Positions 9,502 to 17,571 are shown, counted from the stretch's first letter. The stretch is 64,000 nt of DNA from Oceanospirillaceae bacterium (GCA_013215505.1 JABSQZ010000007.1:1-64000), one strand, 5' to 3'. A program made the numbers and translations. Notes: generated by a model not told the origin, from the sequence alone.

Positions 9502-9605
9502 TAAGTCGTAAGTCGTAAGTCGTAAAAAGCTAGTCTTTTACTTGCAACTTACGACTTACGACTCACTACTCACTACTCACTACTCACTACTCACTACTCA
9601 CTACT
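9502..9605. repeat. heptanucleotide tandem arrays TAAGTCG (3) / inverted copy / CACTACT (6)
   Basis: Between two convergent stops lie three TAAGTCG units (9502-9522), an inverted copy of the same sequence (about 9547-9563), then six perfect CACTACT units (9564-9605) ending 3 nt before the stop of the leftward cyclase gene. On the sense strand of the rightward receptor the first array has AGT every 7 nt; the last array has AGT every 7 nt on the sense strand of the leftward gene. It belongs to the heptamer family found elsewhere in the window. Confidence 0.95.
9505..9563. terminator. long hairpin made by inverted heptamer arrays, likely bidirectional terminator
   Basis: AGTCGTAAGTCGTAAGT pairs perfectly over 17 bp with ACTTACGACTTACGACT; inside the loop GTAAAA and TTTTAC form another 6 bp. 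It lies between two convergent genes, 18 nt past the chemoreceptor stop. No strong T-run follows, so intrinsic termination is plausible but unproven. Confidence 0.55.
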
Positions 9606-9608
9606 TTG

Positions 9609-11015
9609 TCATCCTGTCTTTTTTTTGTCATAGAATTGATAGGCCCCCCGCCCCTCATTTTTAGCCTGGTACAAAGCGGCATCCGCTCTGCGCATCAGAT
9701 CATCAGGCTCCAATGCATCGTTAGGGTAAAAAGCGACCCCTATACTGGCGCCTGTATTTGTATCTGAGTCATTAAAGTGACAAGCCCAGGCGATGCCACT
9801 GATGATCTTTTCCAGGCGTATTTGAATCGCTTCAATGTCAGTGATATCCAGGGCAATGATAGCGAACTCATCCCCGCCCAGACGAGCGACAGTATCCTCT
9901 TCTCGAGTATGTTCCTTTAATACTTTAGCTGCCTCCTGCAACATTTTGTCTCCGGCTAAATGGCCGTATTGGTCATTGATCAATTTAAATTTATCCAGGT
10001 CGATGTAGAACACGGCAAATGCCTGTCCGGACAAAATCGCATTCTTGATCCCCGATTCAAGTTTTCTCGCAAACATGGCTCTATTTGCCAGGCCTGTTAA
10101 TGAATCCGTCATCGCCATAGCTTTTATCACGTTTTCATGCTGTTGCATGTCATCCAACATACGGTTTAAAGTGCTACTCATCACATCAATTTCAAAGCTA
10201 CTATGGGCGGGGGCCCTAGCCGCCTCATCACCTTGCTGCTGTTGCACCATAGTAGATTTGATGGCGCCAATAGGTTTTATTACCAACATGTCCAGAAATA
10301 AATAACAGAGTAATATCATTAAAGACACGCCAGTAAATGTGGTAGGTATAATTCTCCACACCAAAGAAAATATTTCCGCTTGGACTATCTGCTCATCAAA
10401 AGCGAATAGCACTGCTCCTACGTGATTGCCACTACTGATCACATCGTTTGCGACAATTGTCTTGGGACTGTTCAATGGCTCTTTAGCTGTGCCTGCTTCA
10501 GTCTGCTTTACCGATTTCAAACTGTCAGTTCCACGCGGATAAACATGTCCTGCATAAGGCCCTACATTGCTGGCACTGGTATGCGACAGATCATTTACAA
10601 CAGGTACAATACTAAACAGATAGTTATTTTCGACCCACCTGGCACTGGCGTTAGGGTCTTTTAACACGGATTTTGCGGCATGTTTTAACAACAGTGAAAT
10701 TTCTTTGGAATAGCTTTTGGTATGCACCTCGTAAATAGCTTCACTCCGATCTGCCGGCAGTATAATTAAAGTGCTGATGACCGGATTAGACAAGAGTATT
10801 TCTTCTGCAACGTGTTCTATCTCTTGCAGATTATCTGCAATCATGGAGCTGTGATGAATGGAACTTGTGAGTATTTTGGACCTTAACAACAGGTCAAGTT
10901 TAATCTCATTATTAGCTACCCGGTAGGTATCGAGGCTACCAAACACACCCAGAAACATAGTGCTCAGGATTAAATAAAAAATAAATTTTGTTCTTAATGG
11001 GCGCTTACTTGCCAT
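9609..11015 (-). CDS. membrane-anchored diguanylate cyclase
   Basis: A 468-residue protein with an N-terminal membrane helix (about 9-28), a periplasmic region of roughly 190 residues without a family I can name, a second helix (about 220-245), a HAMP-like linker and a C-terminal GGDEF domain (about 300-465). The active site LGGDEF is intact and is preceded at the canonical five-residue distance by an RxxD inhibitory site (REED), so an active, product-inhibited c-di-GMP synthase is expected. Its stop lies 3 nt from the CACTACT array. It stands alone, leftward, opposite the haem chemoreceptor. Confidence 0.9.
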   Translation of the reverse strand: MASKRPLRTKFIFYLILSTMFLGVFGSLDTYRVANNEIKLDLLLRSKILTSSIHHSSMIADNLQEIEHVAEEILLSNPVISTLIILPADRSEAIYEVHTKSYSKEISLLLKHAAKSVLKDPNASARWVENNYLFSIVPVVNDLSHTSASNVGPYAGHVYPRGTDSLKSVKQTEAGTAKEPLNSPKTIVANDVISSGNHVGAVLFAFDEQIVQAEIFSLVWRIIPTTFTGVSLMILLCYLFLDMLVIKPIGAIKSTMVQQQQGDEAARAPAHSSFEIDVMSSTLNRMLDDMQQHENVIKAMAMTDSLTGLANRAMFARKLESGIKNAILSGQAFAVFYIDLDKFKLINDQYGHLAGDKMLQEAAKVLKEHTREEDTVARLGGDEFAIIALDITDIEAIQIRLEKIISGIAWACHFNDSDTNTGASIGVAFYPNDALEPDDLMRRADAALYQAKNEGRGAYQFYDKKKTG

Positions 11016-11395
11016 CAGATTGGACCAAGGTGAAAGTGTTATTAGTTAACTCAATGGAATGCGACTACATGCAATCAGTATAGTAGTGAATACGATATCT
11101 GCACTTAACTGGAAGTTGGAAGTTGGAAGTTGGAAGTTGGAAGTTGGAAGTTGGAAGTTGGAAGCTAGCGTTGAATACTGTGGTTAAACTTGAATTTCAG
11201 TGGCGGGGCGAGGAAAACATGACATATTTAATATTTTCATCAGCGCCGTGTAGCTAAAGAGCTCCGCTGCGGGGTTCAACATTAGTGAATTACAGTAACT
11301 TCAGAGCTGCGCAGTAATCAACAGCCTAACCTTATGCCTATTTATCAAGTGCTTTTAGCGCTATATTCCTAAGCTCTGAGGTTAATAACTTTTTA
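11016..11395. other. intergenic region with heptamer array
   Basis: 380 nt between the cyclase start and the HAD hydrolase stop. It holds the GGAAGTT array at 11111-11165 and otherwise no gene or recognisable signal. Confidence 0.5.
11111..11165. repeat. heptanucleotide tandem array GGAAGTT, 7 copies plus partial
   Basis: Seven perfect GGAAGTT units from 11111 to 11159 are followed by a diverged last unit (GGAAGCT). The array is 95 nt upstream of the leftward diguanylate cyclase start and about 230 nt beyond the HAD gene stop, so unlike most other arrays it does not abut a 3' end. Confidence 0.95.
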
Positions 11396-12064
11396 TTAGC
11401 TGGAAAAATTAGCCGCGAAATTGAAGTCTAGTACATCGTCTATGCGCTGTAAGATAATATGCCCCAAGGCTAATAACTCATCATCCGCTGCCACTAAGTC
11501 AGGAATTTGCACGACTGTCATACCCGCAGCAAAGGCCGCTTTCACCCCATTTTTTGAATCTTCAAAAGCGAGACATGCAGCGGGAGCAACAGCCAATTGG
11601 GCGGCAGCTTTCAAGTAGATATCCGGTTGTGGTTTACTTTGCACTACCTGATCGCCACCCACTATAAAGGCAAAGTAATCAAGTATCCCCGAGTGACTCA
11701 ATTTCTCCCGCGCTCGCTGGGTTTTACTGGACGTTGCCACCGCCATCGGCATACCTTGTAACTGCAATTGCTTCAGCAACTTAGCAACCCCCGGCATTAA
11801 CGCTACCGGGCCACGACTGGTAGCCTTTAAATAAGCATTATCCCAGACCTGGACGAACTCGCTTAAAATGATTTTTGCGGGTAACTCGCTTTGTAAAATG
11901 CTTTTAGACAGTGCCATATTTGTGCCGATAAGGCGTTTAAAAAGCTCCGACATATCCCCTAATTTATACTGGGCACAAGTGCTCTGAAAAGTTTCAAGTG
12001 CTAACGTTTCACTGTCTATTAATAAACCGTCCATATCGAATATTACCGCTTTAAAATTATGCAT
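11396..12064 (-). CDS. HAD-superfamily hydrolase, phosphoglycolate-phosphatase-like
   Basis: A 222-residue HAD hydrolase, subfamily IA. Motif I is FDMDGLLIDSE (nucleophile Asp10, acid Asp12), motif II is the ATSS threonine/serine strand, motif III is the Lys in KPQPDIY and motif IV is FEDSKNG. A helical cap of about 60 residues lies between motifs I and II. Such enzymes dephosphorylate small sugar phosphates; the GLLIDSE opening is seen in beta-phosphoglucomutase and 2-deoxyglucose-6-phosphatase-like groups, but the substrate cannot be named. It starts 8 nt after the Coq4-like gene, so the two likely share an mRNA. Confidence 0.85.
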   Translation of the reverse strand: MHNFKAVIFDMDGLLIDSETLALETFQSTCAQYKLGDMSELFKRLIGTNMALSKSILQSELPAKIILSEFVQVWDNAYLKATSRGPVALMPGVAKLLKQLQLQGMPMAVATSSKTQRAREKLSHSGILDYFAFIVGGDQVVQSKPQPDIYLKAAAQLAVAPAACLAFEDSKNGVKAAFAAGMTVVQIPDLVAADDELLALGHIILQRIDDVLDFNFAANFSS

Positions 12065-12072
12065 AGCTTCCC

Positions 12073-12552
12073 TTATTCATAATCGAGTATTTTTAAATTA
12101 AATGTTTTACGCAGCTGATCCAATGGCGTGTCCATATAAGGCTGGTAGCCTTTAATTTGCCATTTACGACTCATGGTTCGAGAGCGTCGATAAATTTTTA
12201 ACAGTAGCGGTAGTCCACAAACAATGCTTTTCACTATATTGATAAAACCTATTTGTTTGATCAGCCGTTTGCCCTCGGGAGTATTCGCGTAAGCTAAATA
12301 CTCTTTAAAACTCAGGTCAGTGGCAAATAAGGTCCAATAGTCTGCGGCGGTCTCATCTAAAATACTGGTATTTACCCCAAAAAAGACGTGCCCTACATCG
12401 TGATGCACGAGTAACTCTGTCCATGGCGTTTCAGCTTCAGGTACACAAAAAAGCTCCGAGTTAATCGCATAAAACTCTGCCAGCGCCTCTCTGAGTGTCA
12501 ACTGACAATCCTGATCTTGAAAAGCAGCGACTTTTTCCCGGTTAAATTTCAC
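12073..12552 (-). CDS. Coq4-like protein with complete HDxxHx11E metal motif
   Basis: A 159-residue protein. Residues 51-67 read HDVGH, eleven residues, then Glu, exactly the HDxxHx11E zinc-ligand motif described for the ubiquinone-biosynthesis protein Coq4. A hydrophobic segment (about 104-120) and a basic C-terminal half follow. It is shorter than eukaryotic Coq4 (about 260 residues), as bacterial relatives often are. Coq4 has been assigned roles as a CoQ-complex scaffold and in an early ring decarboxylation step; whether this bacterial form acts on quinones is unknown. It sits upstream of the HAD hydrolase in an apparent two-gene operon. The motif match is clear; the functional transfer is inference. 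Confidence 0.6.
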   Translation of the reverse strand: MKFNREKVAAFQDQDCQLTLREALAEFYAINSELFCVPEAETPWTELLVHHDVGHVFFGVNTSILDETAADYWTLFATDLSFKEYLAYANTPEGKRLIKQIGFINIVKSIVCGLPLLLKIYRRSRTMSRKWQIKGYQPYMDTPLDQLRKTFNLKILDYE

Positions 12553-12761
12553 CTAATTAGTGCCATTTATTTGTTTAATGATTGATTGATTATAAACTCT
12601 TTCCAGCTTTGACAGCGACTGTAACGGAAAAGTTGCCCTTGCCAATAACCTATTTTCTCCCATGTGAATTTTACTGATCGCATGTTATAACTTTAGCGTT
12701 TTGCAGCTATTTTTTAATTTCAAATCCATTGGAAAACAACCTATAAGGTTATCGAGAATCA

Positions 12762-13499
12762 ATGAAACTGCTCAGGGTCATGTTAATCTCCGTTGCTATT
12801 CTTTATACCTGTAGTAGCCCTGCCCAGCAACACAGCAGTGCCTCAAACAATCCAAAACAAGTAGTTAAAGTCGCTCTGGGTGGTACTGGTCCACAGTCTC
12901 GAGTTTTCAGAATAGCGTCAAAGCTGCTAGCGGAAATCTCTAAACTCTCCGGGTTGAAACTGGAACTTGTTTACCTTCCCACCAGAAGAGCGACAGCCAA
13001 GCTGCTCAATGGGGCAGTGCATGCTGAGATGGCGCGCATTGCCAGCTATCGGCAACATGTCCCCAGTGCCATCATGATAACGGAATCAGTGGCGTCTCTG
13101 CCGGTGCATGTTTACACAGTAAATGCCGATTTTATAGTCGATGGCTGGAGCAGTTTAAAACCCTATACTGTACTACGTGTTCACGGCTGGCTTTACACCA
13201 GAAAAAACTTAGAACAACATCAATCTTTTACTGTAGTCACTCCGCTGGAGGGCTTTAGACTATTAGAGGCCCATAGAGCCGATGTATTTCCACTGGACAG
13301 CCTCAGCGCCGCAGGCTTATTGAGCCTACCTGAGTTTAAAGACACCCGCATAAAAAGACTGGAGCCGCCGGTACATATATTACATACCTATACTTTTTTT
13401 TCCGCTGATTATCCTCTGTTAGCCCAGCGCTATCAGAGTGCATTGATCAAGCTTAAGCAGCTGGGCATCTATCAAAAAATACTCAATGAGACACAATAG
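12762..13499 (+). CDS. periplasmic solute-binding protein, family 3-like
   Basis: A 245-residue protein with a signal peptide (MKLLRVMLISVAILYTCSSP, cleavage near residue 21). The mature part (VKVALGGTGPQSRVFR..., LKLELVYLPTRRATAKL..., a YPLLAQRYQSAL helix near the end) fits the small SBP_bac_3-type periplasmic binding fold often found as an orphan in gammaproteobacteria. No ABC permease is adjacent, so it may serve as a sensor input or be a stand-alone protein. Its last 13 codons lie in a tandemly duplicated segment; the downstream copy of its tail (about 13640-13678) is a decayed remnant. Confidence 0.7.
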   Translation: MKLLRVMLISVAILYTCSSPAQQHSSASNNPKQVVKVALGGTGPQSRVFRIASKLLAEISKLSGLKLELVYLPTRRATAKLLNGAVHAEMARIASYRQHVPSAIMITESVASLPVHVYTVNADFIVDGWSSLKPYTVLRVHGWLYTRKNLEQHQSFTVVTPLEGFRLLEAHRADVFPLDSLSAAGLLSLPEFKDTRIKRLEPPVHILHTYTFFSADYPLLAQRYQSALIKLKQLGIYQKILNETQ

Positions 13500-13728
13500 C
13501 GAGGCTGTAATGGCACATTACAACCAGCGCCTCACCTTAGCAGTAGTCGCTCGAGACATGTTGTTGAACCACACTCCTATAGCACTCAATAGCGTTTGAT
13601 TGCTCAGGCGATCAAGCACTCTTTATGCAATTAAAGTAGCTGGGTACCCATCCAAAAATACTCAATGAGACACAATAGCAAGGCTGTAATGGCACATTAC
13701 AACCAGCGCCTTACCTTAGCGCAGTAGT
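13461..13728. repeat. tandem duplication of a convergent gene junction (period about 179 nt)
   Basis: The segment 13461-13548 recurs at 13640-13728 with few differences. Each copy holds the last codons of the rightward binding-protein gene, its TAG, a TGTAATG-GCA-CATTACA hairpin (13506-13522 and 13685-13701) and the last codons of the leftward ICMT-like gene. The binding-protein gene uses the first copy and the ICMT gene the second; the inner tails are remnants. Confidence 0.85.
13506..13522. terminator. duplicated short hairpin at convergent stops (copy 1)
   Basis: A 7-bp perfect stem with a 3-nt loop, TGTAATG-GCA-CATTACA, 7 nt after the binding-protein stop. A second copy at 13685-13701 contains the stop codon of the ICMT-like gene. 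It is palindromic, so it could serve both directions; there is no clear T-run. Confidence 0.45.
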
Positions 13729-14164
13729 CACTATATTCGCCCTGGAATTTAGCGGCTAAATAGCGTTCTTCTCGCTCGATAGCGATATAAAAAACCGCTA
13801 CAGCGGCAACACCACTGAATAATATTATCCAAATATTGTTTAAAAATAAGCCCATAGCGATAGTAAAACAAATAAAAGCCACATAGATAGGATTTCGCGA
13901 CACTGCAAACACACCGCTATTTACGATATTTGAAGTCGGCTTCCAGGGCTCTATACTGGTCTTGGCGCGTTTAAGTGCGACAACAGCCCCCAAGATTAGT
14001 ACTAGAGCGCCCCCCAGAGGAAGTACAGCGAGATATGCTCTGCCTTCTAACAGCGTTAGCGACAGGGGCAGAGCCAGATTAAGCAAGTAACCAATAGCAA
14101 TGCAAATCCCGAAAATCAGCGGCGGAGGAAATTTTACCGCAGCACCTTTTTGATCTTTATCCAT
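13697..14164 (-). CDS. isoprenylcysteine carboxyl methyltransferase-like membrane protein
   Basis: A 155-residue protein with four to five membrane helices. The C-terminal half carries the ICMT/PEMT-like signature: SRNPIYVAF, then an EREERYLAAKFQGEY stretch and a YCAKVRRWL end. Enzymes of this fold transfer a methyl group from SAM to lipids or lipid-linked substrates; in bacteria the substrate is usually unknown. The last five codons and the stop lie inside the duplicated junction hairpin. It is divergent from the SDR gene, 44 nt away. Confidence 0.8.
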   Translation of the reverse strand: MDKDQKGAAVKFPPPLIFGICIAIGYLLNLALPLSLTLLEGRAYLAVLPLGGALVLILGAVVALKRAKTSIEPWKPTSNIVNSGVFAVSRNPIYVAFICFTIAMGLFLNNIWIILFSGVAAVAVFYIAIEREERYLAAKFQGEYSDYCAKVRRWL

Positions 14165-14208
14165 GTTATTCTCCTGCTCTGTTTATTCAAATTTAAGGGT
14201 TATAGATT

Positions 14209-14961
14209 ATGGCGTTAACTGGACATTATTTAATTACAGGGGCTGCCAGTGGTATTGGCGCCGCCACCGCAAAAAAAATTGCCGGTCCAAACTGCACCTT
14301 GATTTTGCAGACTAAATCTAACCTTCAGGGATTAGAGGAAATCGGCGAACAATGCCGCGCCAAAAGCGCTAAAGTCTTTATCCAGCAAGCTGACTTGACT
14401 GAGCAACAGCAAACCCAACAGTTAATTGACTTCACTCTGGCACAGACAGACTCTCTAGATGGCATAGTGGCTGCCGCCGGTTACCCCGACTGGGGAAACT
14501 TTGAAACATTAAGTTTGCATGAGCTGATGCAATCTGTGCATTTAATGCAGCAAAGTACTTTTATGTTACTGCAGCAATGCAACCGACAATTGCAGCACAG
14601 CAAAGGCAGTTTTATCGGTATCAGCTCGTTTCTGGCTCACAAGATGAAAGTGGGAAAAACCATCACCCCCGCTTCAGCAACCGCTAAAGCCGGCCTGGAA
14701 GCACTGATTAAATCGTATGCGATGCAATACGCCGCAGTTGGTATTCGCTGTAATGCCATAGTCCCCGGCTACATTAAAAAAGATGGCACCCAGCATCAAC
14801 CTATCAGCCCCGAAGCCAACGCGCAAATAACCGCCAGAATCCCCGCTGCCAGATTAGGTCTCCCGGAAGAAGTCGCGGCACTGGCGCAATTTTTATTGAG
14901 TTCACAAAGCCGTTACATCACCGGACAAATGTTACATATCGATGGTGGTTTACTGCTGTAA
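14209..14961 (+). CDS. short-chain dehydrogenase/reductase family protein lacking the catalytic Tyr
   Basis: A 250-residue SDR. The cofactor motif TGAASGIG (residues 10-17), the AAAGYPDWG stretch in place of NNAG and the GISS serine (139-140) are present, and the C-terminal SRYITGQMLHIDGGLLL is typical. The YxxxK pair, however, reads S156-A-T-A-K160: the Lys is kept and the Tyr is replaced by Ser. Classical SDR reduction needs that Tyr, so this is either a non-redox member or one using another acid. It is divergent from the ICMT-like gene, is followed by a 9-bp hairpin, and converges on the broken MOSC gene. Confidence 0.8.
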   Translation: MALTGHYLITGAASGIGAATAKKIAGPNCTLILQTKSNLQGLEEIGEQCRAKSAKVFIQQADLTEQQQTQQLIDFTLAQTDSLDGIVAAAGYPDWGNFETLSLHELMQSVHLMQQSTFMLLQQCNRQLQHSKGSFIGISSFLAHKMKVGKTITPASATAKAGLEALIKSYAMQYAAVGIRCNAIVPGYIKKDGTQHQPISPEANAQITARIPAARLGLPEEVAALAQFLLSSQSRYITGQMLHIDGGLLL

Positions 14962-14979
14962 CGACTTGCTAATAAACTG

Positions 14980-15002
14980 TAGCAGTTGATCGGCAACTGC
15001 TA
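14980..15002 (+). terminator. hairpin after the SDR gene
   Basis: TAGCAGTTG-ATCGG-CAACTGCTA, a perfect 9-bp stem with a 5-nt loop, begins 18 nt after the SDR stop. The following bases (TCTTG) are only weakly T-rich, so it is an imperfect intrinsic terminator. Confidence 0.55.
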
Positions 15003-15003
15003 T

Positions 15004-15210
15004 CTTGAAGCTATACTCAACAGTAGCGTACAGGCTCCTTTAGTTGTGCATTTTAGCCAACTAAGAACAGGGTAATAAGCGGTATGAGAAGGTCGCCAAC
15101 TTGTTCCTTGAAGCTAAACTCAATAGTAGCGTACGGACTCTTTTAGCTGTGCATCTCAGCCAGCTAAGGACTCGGGAATCAGCGGTATTAGACGATCGCC
15201 AACTTGGATC
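15004..15210. repeat. two adjacent ~103-nt direct repeats at the 3' end of the MOSC gene
   Basis: 15004-15106 and 15107-15210 are diverged tandem copies. The second holds the real end of the leftward MOSC gene (VGDRLIPLIP...LAG, stop 15156); the first, downstream on that strand, is a remnant reading VGDLLIPLI. Both contain a hairpin: TTAGCTG/CAGCTAA at 15143-15167 and TTAGTTG/CAACTAA at 15040-15064. The difference between the stems is compensatory. Confidence 0.85.
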
Positions 15211-15668
15211 TCGCCGCTATGTATTATCTTCGCGCACAGGCCGCCGTGGCCAAGCATTGCAGCGACAGTCCCAGGACCGATATCGCGATCCATCCGCGAA
15301 CAGGGATGGCATTGTGCTGTCGCCTCAAACAGCGCCTCACCAATGCTAAATTGCTGATGACGCAACGCGTTGAGATTGATGCCTCGCACTACTAAATTTC
15401 GTCGCAGCAGCGCCGGATCTATTCTATCCCTGAAGCTGTATTTTTCGATCAGTTGAATAGACTCCTCGCTGATAATAGTCACCTGACGTGCCGAGCCCGG
15501 CGTTTTTAAACAGCGATGATCGCCTTCAAGGCCTAAATTTTCTAGCGCCATGACTGAATCTACACTCAGTACCGGTTACTTTCTTGAGGGGCGTAACCCA
15601 ATCCAGGTCAATGTTCCCGGTCTCAGGTCTTTAAGATAGCGAGCAAATAAATTACGCTGTATTGACAT
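15156..15668 (-). pseudogene. MOSC-domain protein interrupted by one in-frame TAA
   Basis: The ATG at 15666-15668 follows an excellent GAGGGG site. The frame reads 30 codons (ending TWIGLRPSRK), then TAA at 15576-15578, then continues in the same frame with PVLSVDSVMALENLGLEGD and a full MOSC domain: QVTIISEES, DPALLRRNLVVRG, and the QCHPCSRM cysteine segment that carries sulfur-molybdenum ligands in the family. WIGLRP-x-R plus GLEGD is the normal MOSC opening, so the TAA sits inside conserved sequence. Only one base change would restore the gene. Re-initiation at the ATG of codon 40 could yield an N-terminally shortened protein. It is preceded by flavin reductase, 32 nt away. Confidence 0.85.
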
Positions 15669-15700
15669 ATTTCCCCTCTAAAAATCAATCACCCAGCTTG

Positions 15701-16306
15701 TTAGTCTGGTCGGCGCAGTTCAAAACTGCTGCAAGTAGTGCTGTAACTGCTGCCACCCATCTTACCTACAGCATTCACTTTTTCGGTTAATATCTGCTCA
15801 TTGCTAGTACAATTATCGGCGCTGTGAATCGCCAGCACGTCCAGTAGCATCATACTTCCGCCCATCGCCTGTTCGGAAATAGTGATAATCTCACGTAATT
15901 TACATTCAAAACGCACCGGTGAAATCGCCACCCCCGGCACTTGCACTACACGGCTGGCCACTTTAGGCACTGCGACTGCGTCGAACTCATCGACATCGGC
16001 GGGAAAATTAGCGCAGGTGGCGTTCATTAATTCTACCGCATCCTGATCGACAATATTCACTACACATTCACCGGTTTGCTGCAAATTGCTCAAGGTATCT
16101 TTGTGTTGCAGATCTCGGGGTAATATCTGAGTGACGCACAATACCAGCGGCTGGCAACTGGCGACGGTAAAAAATGAATAGGGGGCTAGATTGAGCACTC
16201 CACTGGCACTGACAGTGGAAATCCAGGCAATAGGTCTGGGTATAACAGCTGCCACCAGCGCCTGATAACATTGCTGCGGGTTTAAATCTTTAACTTCTTG
16301 GAACAT
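15701..16306 (-). CDS. flavin reductase family protein (FMN-binding split barrel)
   Basis: A 201-residue protein of the DIM6/NTAB flavin reductase group. IPRPIAWISTVSASGVLNLA and PYSFFTVASCQP are the typical N-terminal FMN-binding strands, and VARFECKL-like sequence (here SPVRFECKLREI) is the usual central signature. Members reduce FMN with NAD(P)H for a partner monooxygenase or act as flavoproteins of unknown substrate. It is upstream of the broken MOSC gene in the same direction (32-nt gap), a likely operon, and downstream of the outer-membrane barrel gene. Confidence 0.85.
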   Translation of the reverse strand: MFQEVKDLNPQQCYQALVAAVIPRPIAWISTVSASGVLNLAPYSFFTVASCQPLVLCVTQILPRDLQHKDTLSNLQQTGECVVNIVDQDAVELMNATCANFPADVDEFDAVAVPKVASRVVQVPGVAISPVRFECKLREIITISEQAMGGSMMLLDVLAIHSADNCTSNEQILTEKVNAVGKMGGSSYSTTCSSFELRRPD

Positions 16307-16333
16307 GCTTTAACCTGATAAAATTATGAGTAT

Positions 16334-17569
16334 TTAGAAAAAATAGCGGGCCGCAAATTGCAGCTGTTGCTCGGTTAGCTTTGCCGGTTGCAAAAGGTAT
16401 TCCCGAGACGGGCGGTTGCTTTCAATGACTGTATATTGTGCGGAGAGAAACCAAGGTTTTGCCAACCGATAAGTATAATTCACAGTGGCGGCGCGGCCGT
16501 ATTCATCGTTATTATCCGCTAGCTGCTGGTCTCTATCGGTTACTGAGAACTCTTCCACCCGGACGCTGAATTGGTGTTTCTTCAGCTGCTTGCTCAGTGC
16601 CACAAAAGCGCTACTGTAGCTGTTGTTAACCACATCTTCACCACTGGGCATTTGCATTAAAGTAGTGCCAGTCAAATACTGTGCGCTGAGCTTTAAACCC
16701 GGCGCTAGTTTCCAGCCAACGCCTGCATAAGCAAACTTTGTATCCCAGCCGTATTGGCCATTTTCGACGACAAAAGGCAGTGCTCGGTTGTCGTAGTAGC
16801 CAAACAGAATATGCCCCTTGCGGTGTTGGCGCCAGTCGAATTGTACTAGATAGCCCAGTCGGTCATCCAGTTCAAGGTAGGGCTTAGAGACATTATCTTG
16901 ATGTTCCAGTACCTGACCTGGTTGATGAGCTGGCCCCTGGGGAAAAGCTCTGGCCTGTCCCCAAAAGGTCTGTCGGTTACTGCTGGTCCAACCGTGCCAG
17001 GCCAGCAGCGCCGCCGCCGGGTCATTGTTGCTGAAGACTGAAGTTGTTAGTGAAATATCATAGGGATCGGCATGCATTTTCCCCAGGCGGGTAAATTTTA
17101 ATTCCGTGCCCAACAGACGGATTTCTTCTCCCAGCCAAGTATTGAGTGTCGATGAATTTAAAGTATTGACACTGGCCCAGGCAAACGCCCGATTTTCCAG
17201 TGAAATATGCGGATAGAACAGACCGGTACGGTTCTCCCAGCGGTAACCTGATTCACTGGGCAAAGATTTATATTTGACATAAGCTTCGGTGATTCCCGCT
17301 CTGCTCTTGCCCTCTTCACTGTAACCATTGAGCACTAAGTTAGCGCTAACACCGCTGTCCCAAGCGGCTGAAAACTGGCCACCGACTTGCGACAGCGCGA
17401 TGCCAGCACCAGTATCAGAGCTAAATTTACCGTAACCGCCGCGCAGATAACTTGTATTAGTAGTATTGTGACTAAGGCGAAAATCCACGATGCCATTGGC
17501 TTTAAACTCAACCGCACCCAGTTGCGCACAACTAAAGAGACTGATAAACAAGCAGAAATAGCGTCCCAT
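16334..17569 (-). CDS. outer-membrane beta-barrel protein of a cupredoxin/c-di-GMP operon
   Basis: A 411-residue protein with a signal peptide (MGRYFCLFISLFSCAQLGA) and a mature chain made almost entirely of alternating amphipathic strands, ending in ARYFF with the C-terminal Phe that BAM recognises. It is therefore an outer-membrane barrel. No porin family is recognisable; it has about 16 candidate strands. The start codon follows AGGGGT, which overlaps the last codons of the upstream GGDEF-EAL gene (stop 17572), so the two are translationally coupled. It is the third gene of the unit cupredoxin, GGDEF-EAL, barrel, and may be the surface output regulated by the EAL protein (inference). Confidence 0.75.
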   Translation of the reverse strand: MGRYFCLFISLFSCAQLGAVEFKANGIVDFRLSHNTTNTSYLRGGYGKFSSDTGAGIALSQVGGQFSAAWDSGVSANLVLNGYSEEGKSRAGITEAYVKYKSLPSESGYRWENRTGLFYPHISLENRAFAWASVNTLNSSTLNTWLGEEIRLLGTELKFTRLGKMHADPYDISLTTSVFSNNDPAAALLAWHGWTSSNRQTFWGQARAFPQGPAHQPGQVLEHQDNVSKPYLELDDRLGYLVQFDWRQHRKGHILFGYYDNRALPFVVENGQYGWDTKFAYAGVGWKLAPGLKLSAQYLTGTTLMQMPSGEDVVNNSYSSAFVALSKQLKKHQFSVRVEEFSVTDRDQQLADNNDEYGRAATVNYTYRLAKPWFLSAQYTVIESNRPSREYLLQPAKLTEQQLQFAARYFF

Positions 17570-17571
17570 TT

